DNA from: Alphaproteobacteria bacterium | GTDB lineage: Bacteria > Pseudomonadota > Alphaproteobacteria > Micavibrionales > CSBR16-224 | Assembly: GCA_007116755.1 (NCBI GenBank) | Contig: SKHU01000294.1 | Location: 1 to 7,728 of the forward strand | Length of the DNA: 7,728 nt | Direction of reading: 5' to 3' | In this document: piece by piece, positions 4,662 through 7,728 of the stretch | Position numbering within the stretch: the first letter of the stretch is position 1 | Layout: every line of letters starts with the position of its first letter | Notes under the pieces: generated by a model | Seen by the model: only the letters and a program-made list of their open reading frames with translations | What the model was told of the DNA's origin: nothing | The model's database searches: none | Position numbers and translations under genes: made by a program

Positions 4662-5764
4662 TCCCCCTCCAGCAGCGCCAGACAGGGATTGCCGCCGCTA
4701 TGCCCCTGCGCGGAAAACGCCAGCGCCAGCGCTGCCGGATTGGATGCGCCCAGCAGCAAACTGCCGATTTTTGTCGCCACCGAAGAGGCCATCGGCGTGA
4801 CAACCGGCGCGTGCCACGACCCGCGCATTCTGACAGGTGTTGCCATCGTCAATGCGCTTGTTTTTTTCGGTTTCGGATGAAATTCCAGATCCAGCCGCCC
4901 GCGCAAAAGGTCAATCGTGCCGCGTCCTTCGATCACGACATTTTCCGTGTCCAGCACAGTGCGGCTTTGCGCGATGCCGCCCGTTATCTCGAAAATACCG
5001 GCCGCGCAGGACAGTGCCGTTAACGTCCCCTCCCCCGATGCCGCCAGCGCCGTCATAAAATCGCCGCCCCACAAATCAATCATATTTCCGGCAATTGTTC
5101 CTTCTCCCGCGCTGACAACGATGCGCCCCGAAAGGTTTTCCCCCAGCTCATGCGGCGCGCCGTAAGAGGCCAGATCAATGCGCGCATTCACCTTTCCGGT
5201 CAAATCCTCCGAAAACAGGCCGTAATCATATTGCGTGACATCGCCGCCGAAGGTAAAGTTTTTGCCGGAATATTTTGCCTGTCCGGTAAAACCGCCACCC
5301 TCCCCATCCGTCAGCGTCACGGAATCGGCACGCAGATAGCTGCCGCGCATAAAAAGTGATATATCCAGCTGTCCCAGCTTCTGCTGCGCGACGGAAAAAT
5401 CCCGCGCCTCAATATCGAGCCTCAGGGATTTCAGCCAGCCGCGCGGCCGCACGACTCCCCATATATCGCGCAGAATCACTGTGACGCGTCTGGCACCGAG
5501 TTCAATATCCCCCTCATACTGTGCGGGCATTTCCACATCATAGAATATCACCCCCGGACGGCGCGGCGACAGCGACGGCGTTACCGCGCCGTTGACAATA
5601 ATCGGCTGCCCCAGCACCGCCGCGCTGTTCTCGGCAATCGCGCCTTTCCAGTCGTAAAAATTGACAAACAGCAAAAGCGCCGCGTAAACACCGCCCGCCA
5701 GCACCAGCAGCAGAATAAACAGCCGCGCGGCCATCATCAGCATATATTGCAGAAAAAGACCCAA
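4658..5764 (-). CDS. Short AsmA-family membrane-anchored protein
   Basis: A 368-residue protein of the AsmA type, a family linked to outer-membrane assembly and lipid handling; the exact job here is unknown. One N-terminal membrane segment (about 9-34, FILLLVLAGGVYAALLLFV) anchors it, with the rest expected in the periplasm. Directly after it comes the classic AsmA start, FYDWKGAIAENSAAVLGQP (36-54) and SLSPRRPGVIFYDVEMP (64-80). The C-terminal half has the typical beta-rich ending with EGRGTIDLLRGRLDLEF, a TPVRMRGSWHAP-like strand and a final NPCLALLEG. Many AsmA proteins are 600 residues or more, so the middle is short, but both ends are present and it does not look broken. The start is uncertain: TTG at 5764 follows AAAGGA/GGGGACGG and lies 24 bases after the rluC stop; ATGs at 5743, 5737 and 5734 lack a ribosome site. 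Confidence 0.85.
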   Translation of the reverse strand: MGLFLQYMLMMAARLFILLLVLAGGVYAALLLFVNFYDWKGAIAENSAAVLGQPIIVNGAVTPSLSPRRPGVIFYDVEMPAQYEGDIELGARRVTVILRDIWGVVRPRGWLKSLRLDIEARDFSVAQQKLGQLDISLFMRGSYLRADSVTLTDGEGGGFTGQAKYSGKNFTFGGDVTQYDYGLFSEDLTGKVNARIDLASYGAPHELGENLSGRIVVSAGEGTIAGNMIDLWGGDFMTALAASGEGTLTALSCAAGIFEITGGIAQSRTVLDTENVVIEGRGTIDLLRGRLDLEFHPKPKKTSALTMATPVRMRGSWHAPVVTPMASSVATKIGSLLLGASNPAALALAFSAQGHSGGNPCLALLEGE

Positions 5765-5788
5765 ACCGTCCCCGTCATCCTTTAAATT

Positions 5789-6817
5789 TTATTGCGGAAA
5801 TTCCTCCGCAGCCTCATCCCCCGCCCGTTCCGCAAAGCCGAATTTTTTCCATGCGGCGCGCATATGCTCGGGCAGAGGCGCGGAAATGTCAAGCGCTTTG
5901 CGCCCTGCAACGCCTGCGGGCACGACAATCCGGCGCGCATGCAAAAACAGCGGCGGCGCATCCTGCTGCATAACATCCGAAAAAGCTTCACGCTGCTCTG
6001 CATCGGCATATTTATCATCACCGATCAAAGGACAACCCGCCAGCGCGGCATGAACACGTATCTGATGCGTGCGTCCCGTCAGCGGCATGAAAACCGTCCA
6101 TGAGGCGCGCCGCCCCAGCGTATCGACAACACGGTACAGCGTCCGCGCGCTTTTGCCCTCTTCGGGATCAACAACCATCGTTTCGCCGCCGCGCACGGCT
6201 TTTTTCGCCAGCGGCGCAGTGATTTCCCCCTCCCGAAGCTCCGGCACACCCAGACACAGCGCCCAGTAAAATTTATGGATCTCGCGGCCGCGGAAGGCCG
6301 CACCCAGATTGCGCGCCACCGCCACATTTTTTGCCAGCAGAAATACGCCGGAGGTTTCCAGATCAAGCCGGTGCACCAGATGCGGCCGCTGCCCTCCCGA
6401 TTCCTTTGCCGCCGCCGTCAGAATACCGTCCAGATGCCGTTTCTGGCGGCTGCCGCCCTGCACCGCCAGCCCCGCAGGTTTATTGACCGCCATCAGATTT
6501 TCATCTTCATGCAGCAAAAAGCCGCGCAACAGGCTGCGATCTTCTTCCGTCAGGCGGTAATCTTTTGTTTTTATATTCTTTTCCACGGGAGAGGCCGCCT
6601 CGAAATCCAGCGGCGGAATGCGCAGCTCCTGCCCTGCTTCCAGCCGCGTCGCCCCCTTGACGCGGCCGCCGTCAACCCTGATCTGGCCGCTGCGGCACAG
6701 GCGCTGCAAATGGCCGAATTTCAGATTGGGAAAATGGTTCTGAAACCAGCGGTCAAGGCGCATACCTGCGTCTTTTTCTTCGATAATACGTGTCTGTACG
6801 CCATGTTTTTCTGTCAT
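5789..6817 (-). CDS. rluC: 23S rRNA pseudouridine synthase, RluC/RluD-type
   Basis: A 342-residue enzyme that isomerises uridines to pseudouridine in 23S rRNA. An S4 RNA-binding domain lies at about 17-68 (MRLDRWFQNHFP, then a SGQIRVDGGRVK turn). The RluA-type catalytic domain follows: LMAVNKPAGLAVQGGS (108-123), the signature HLVHRLDLETSG (146-157) with catalytic Asp D152, HKFYWALCLG (181-190), and GRTHQIRVHAALAGCPLIGD (248-267). The domain order and length fit RluC. Target sites cannot be read from sequence, and an RluD-like specificity remains possible. The ATG is 11 bases after the crcB stop, with AAAGG overlapping that stop, so the genes are probably on one mRNA. A 24-base gap leads to the AsmA-like gene. 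Confidence 0.92.
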   Translation of the reverse strand: MTEKHGVQTRIIEEKDAGMRLDRWFQNHFPNLKFGHLQRLCRSGQIRVDGGRVKGATRLEAGQELRIPPLDFEAASPVEKNIKTKDYRLTEEDRSLLRGFLLHEDENLMAVNKPAGLAVQGGSRQKRHLDGILTAAAKESGGQRPHLVHRLDLETSGVFLLAKNVAVARNLGAAFRGREIHKFYWALCLGVPELREGEITAPLAKKAVRGGETMVVDPEEGKSARTLYRVVDTLGRRASWTVFMPLTGRTHQIRVHAALAGCPLIGDDKYADAEQREAFSDVMQQDAPPLFLHARRIVVPAGVAGRKALDISAPLPEHMRAAWKKFGFAERAGDEAAEEFPQ

Positions 6818-6828
6818 TTTTTATGCCT

Positions 6829-7221
6829 TTATCCCCAGCCGCGCAATACGTAATAGCCCAGAAAAACAGCCGCCAGAGACCCGACAACCGAAACCGTCAC
6901 ATAAACCGCTGCCACGGCAACGGCGCCGTTTTGCACCAGCTTCATGGTTTCCAGCGAAAAGGCGGAAAAAGTCGTAAACCCGCCCAATACGCCCGTAGCC
7001 AGAAACAGCCGCAGCGAATCCGGCAGTTGCGGCCAGGCGCTGTTCAAAAACCATGCCGCCAGCATTCCCAGCAGGAAAGAACCGGAAATATTGATGATCA
7101 CCGTGCCGTAGGGAAAATAATCCTTATTAATCATAACAGTCATCACGTAACGCAGCACCGCGCCGCAGGCGCCGCCCAGCGCGACGCTTAAAATTGCAGA
7201 AAAACTCAAAACGGCAGCCAT
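6829..7221 (-). CDS. crcB: CrcB/FluC fluoride channel
   Basis: A 130-residue inner-membrane protein that exports fluoride as a dual-topology dimer. Four hydrophobic segments are visible (about 4-30, 38-60, 70-95, 100-126). Family motifs are GGACGAVLRY (16-25), YGTVIINISGSFLLG (38-52) with conserved Asn N44, and TGVLGGFTTFSAFSLE (76-91), which holds the pore Phe residues F82 and F85 and the TTFS turn near the central Na site. The length is usual for the family. It is the first gene of the minus-strand unit. The ATG follows a long A-tract with only a weak AACAGG about 12 bases upstream. I found no fluoride riboswitch core in its leader. Confidence 0.95.
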   Translation of the reverse strand: MAAVLSFSAILSVALGGACGAVLRYVMTVMINKDYFPYGTVIINISGSFLLGMLAAWFLNSAWPQLPDSLRLFLATGVLGGFTTFSAFSLETMKLVQNGAVAVAAVYVTVSVVGSLAAVFLGYYVLRGWG

Positions 7222-7262
7222 TTTTTAAAAAACCTGTTCGGGATTTGATACGGTACCGCCCT

Positions 7263-7291
7263 ACTATAATGGAGAGCCCCGATACGGACAA
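7263..7291 (-). promoter_or_regulatory. Sigma70-like promoter of the crcB-rluC-asmA-atp12 unit
   Basis: On the minus strand TTGTCC (4 of 6) at 7291-7286 and TATAGT (5 of 6) at 7268-7263 are separated by exactly 17 bases. The start would be near 7256, giving a leader of about 35 bases before crcB. The -10 overlaps a plus-strand TATAAT at 7265-7270. Confidence 0.55.
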
Positions 7292-7405
7292 AGACTATTT
7301 TTTAATAAAAATCGTATTAAAATTTAAAAACCTTCTATACAGATGTGGTAGATTCTTAACGGAATTTTCGCATAGGGCGTGTAGAATAGAGTAAGATGAT
7401 AGAAC

Positions 7406-7429
7406 ACTGCTCTGATGCAACAGAACAGT
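7406..7429. repeat. Imperfect 9-bp dyad upstream of the TadG-like gene
   Basis: ACTGCTCTG at 7406-7414 and CAGAACAGT at 7421-7429 pair at 8 of 9 positions around ATGCAA. The dyad covers the place where the -35 of the TATAAT at 7438 would lie. No recognisable -35 is seen there, so it could be an operator or activator site. The regulator is unknown. Confidence 0.35.
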
Positions 7430-7437
7430 CTTGGGTG

Positions 7438-7443
7438 TATAAT
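7438..7443 (+). promoter_or_regulatory. Candidate -10 (TATAAT) of the TadG-like gene
   Basis: A perfect TATAAT, preceded by TG without the usual intervening base, lies 68 bases before the ATG at 7512. The -35 region is poor. A second candidate, TAGAAT at 7382-7387, also lacks a good -35. Confidence 0.35.
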
Positions 7444-7498
7444 AAAAATAACGAAAAACAGCAACCTATCGGCCAGAAGCCGGTGACACATGTTGAAT

Positions 7499-7502
7499 GG
7501 AG
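7499..7502 (+). promoter_or_regulatory. Ribosome binding site deciding the TadG-like start
   Basis: GGAG lies 9 bases before the ATG at 7512, good spacing. The in-frame ATG at 7521 has AAGG 11 bases upstream and is the alternative start. Confidence 0.5.
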
Positions 7503-7511
7503 TATAAGGCA

Positions 7512-7728
7512 ATGCAATGCATGTCCGGCCTGAAACAAAAAATACGGCAGTTTAAAAAAGATGTGAAGGCCGCAGTTCTTCCTGTCGCGGCTTTACTGTT
7601 CCCGGTTATTCTGGGTATGGCGGCGCTCGGCGTCGATGCGGGAAGCTGGCTGGTCAATCAGCGCAATCTGCAAAATGCGGCGGATGCGGCGGCACTGGCC
7701 GCGGCATGGGAAATCGCGCGCGGCGACA
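7512..7728 (+). CDS. TadE/TadG-like pilus-assembly protein, N-terminal part (runs off right edge)
   Basis: The first 72 residues of a larger protein. A short basic cytoplasmic N-terminus (KQKIRQFKKDVKA, 8-20) leads into one membrane segment (about 21-41, VLPVAALLFPVILGMAALG). Then comes the hallmark VDAGSWLVNQRNLQNAADAA (41-60), followed by AALAAAWEIARG. This is the N-terminal signature of the TadE/TadG family, minor pilin-like proteins processed and exported with Flp/Tad pili; some members are large secreted or anchored proteins with a VWA domain. The frame is open to the edge, so length and C-terminal domains are unknown. The hydrophobic segment also resembles prepilin-type signals, but no G-F/L-x-x-x-E cleavage site is clear. 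It diverges from crcB and probably begins a separate locus. Confidence 0.85.
   Translation, partial: MQCMSGLKQKIRQFKKDVKAAVLPVAALLFPVILGMAALGVDAGSWLVNQRNLQNAADAAALAAAWEIARGD

Larger units (their letters stand above)
7222..7511. other. AT-rich divergent intergenic region upstream of crcB and the TadG-like gene
   Basis: This is the longest non-coding gap. It holds the crcB promoter, a 12-base TTTTTTAAAAAA palindrome at 7221-7232 beside the crcB start, an AT-rich core at about 7297-7330, an imperfect dyad at 7406-7429, a TATAAT at 7438-7443 and a small CGGC/GCCG hairpin near 7470-7482. I found no CtrA-type TTAA-N7-TTAA pair and no credible small gene. Confidence 0.6.

Noticed and set aside
4481..5023. 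Plus-strand open frame of 180 codons across the atp12/asmA junction
   Set aside because: It crosses two well-supported minus-strand genes and has no family motif.
6275..6853. Plus-strand open frame of 192 codons opposite rluC
   Set aside because: Antisense to the S4 and catalytic domains of a clear pseudouridine synthase; Gln/Arg/Ala-rich with no motif.
7222..7262. Fluoride riboswitch upstream of crcB
   Set aside because: The predicted leader is only about 35 bases and lacks the crcB-motif core (the GATG-type pseudoknot and the TGATG-type end), so I do not call one.
7297..7360. CtrA-type sites among the TTAA words in the AT-rich spacer
   Set aside because: Spacings between TTAA words are 3 and 11 bases, not the required 7.

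Overview
The window looks like chromosomal DNA of an alphaproteobacterium. The evidence is an Atp12-type F1-ATPase assembly chaperone (a family of alphaproteobacteria and mitochondria), a CheY-like protein with a C-terminal Arg-rich G-P-D-R-R-R tail of the kind common in that class, a crcB-rluC-atp12 gene order, a TadE/TadG-like pilus gene and GC-rich codon use. The genus cannot be fixed from the sequence. There are no mobile elements, tRNA or rRNA genes, or CRISPR arrays. Coding density is high, and the largest gap is about 290 bases.

Layout from left to right. (1) 1-1787, minus: a large acyl-CoA dehydrogenase of the AidB-like type, running off the left edge. (2) 1788-1961: a divergent spacer with a GC-rich hairpin and a near-consensus promoter that places the transcript start about one base before the next ATG. 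(3) 1962-2654, plus: a small ankyrin-repeat protein with an exact 30-residue period and a repeat consensus like that of giant-virus ankyrins. (4) 2676-3191, minus: a small helical protein resembling the HPt-like/CheE-like family but without the expected His. (5) 3192-3431: a divergent regulatory region with a perfect FNR/FixK-type box, TTGAT-N4-ATCAA, exactly 48 bases from a TATAAT on each side. (6) 3432-3986, plus: a stand-alone receiver protein with an Arg-rich tail and a substituted acidic pocket.

(7) 7221 down to 3978, minus: a four-gene unit, crcB (fluoride channel), rluC-like (23S rRNA pseudouridine synthase), a short AsmA-family membrane-anchored protein, and an atp12-type chaperone. 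Gaps are 11 and 24 bases, then a 4-base ATGA overlap. A 4/6 and 5/6 sigma70-like promoter with a 17-base spacer precedes crcB. (8) 7222-7511: an AT-rich divergent spacer with an imperfect dyad and a TATAAT. (9) 7512 to the right edge, plus: the N-terminus of a TadE/TadG-like protein, probably the start of a pilus or surface locus.

The most interesting part is 2676-3986. Two divergent signalling genes share one perfect FNR-type box, and both appear to have altered phosphotransfer residues. The ankyrin gene next to them is the second point of interest.
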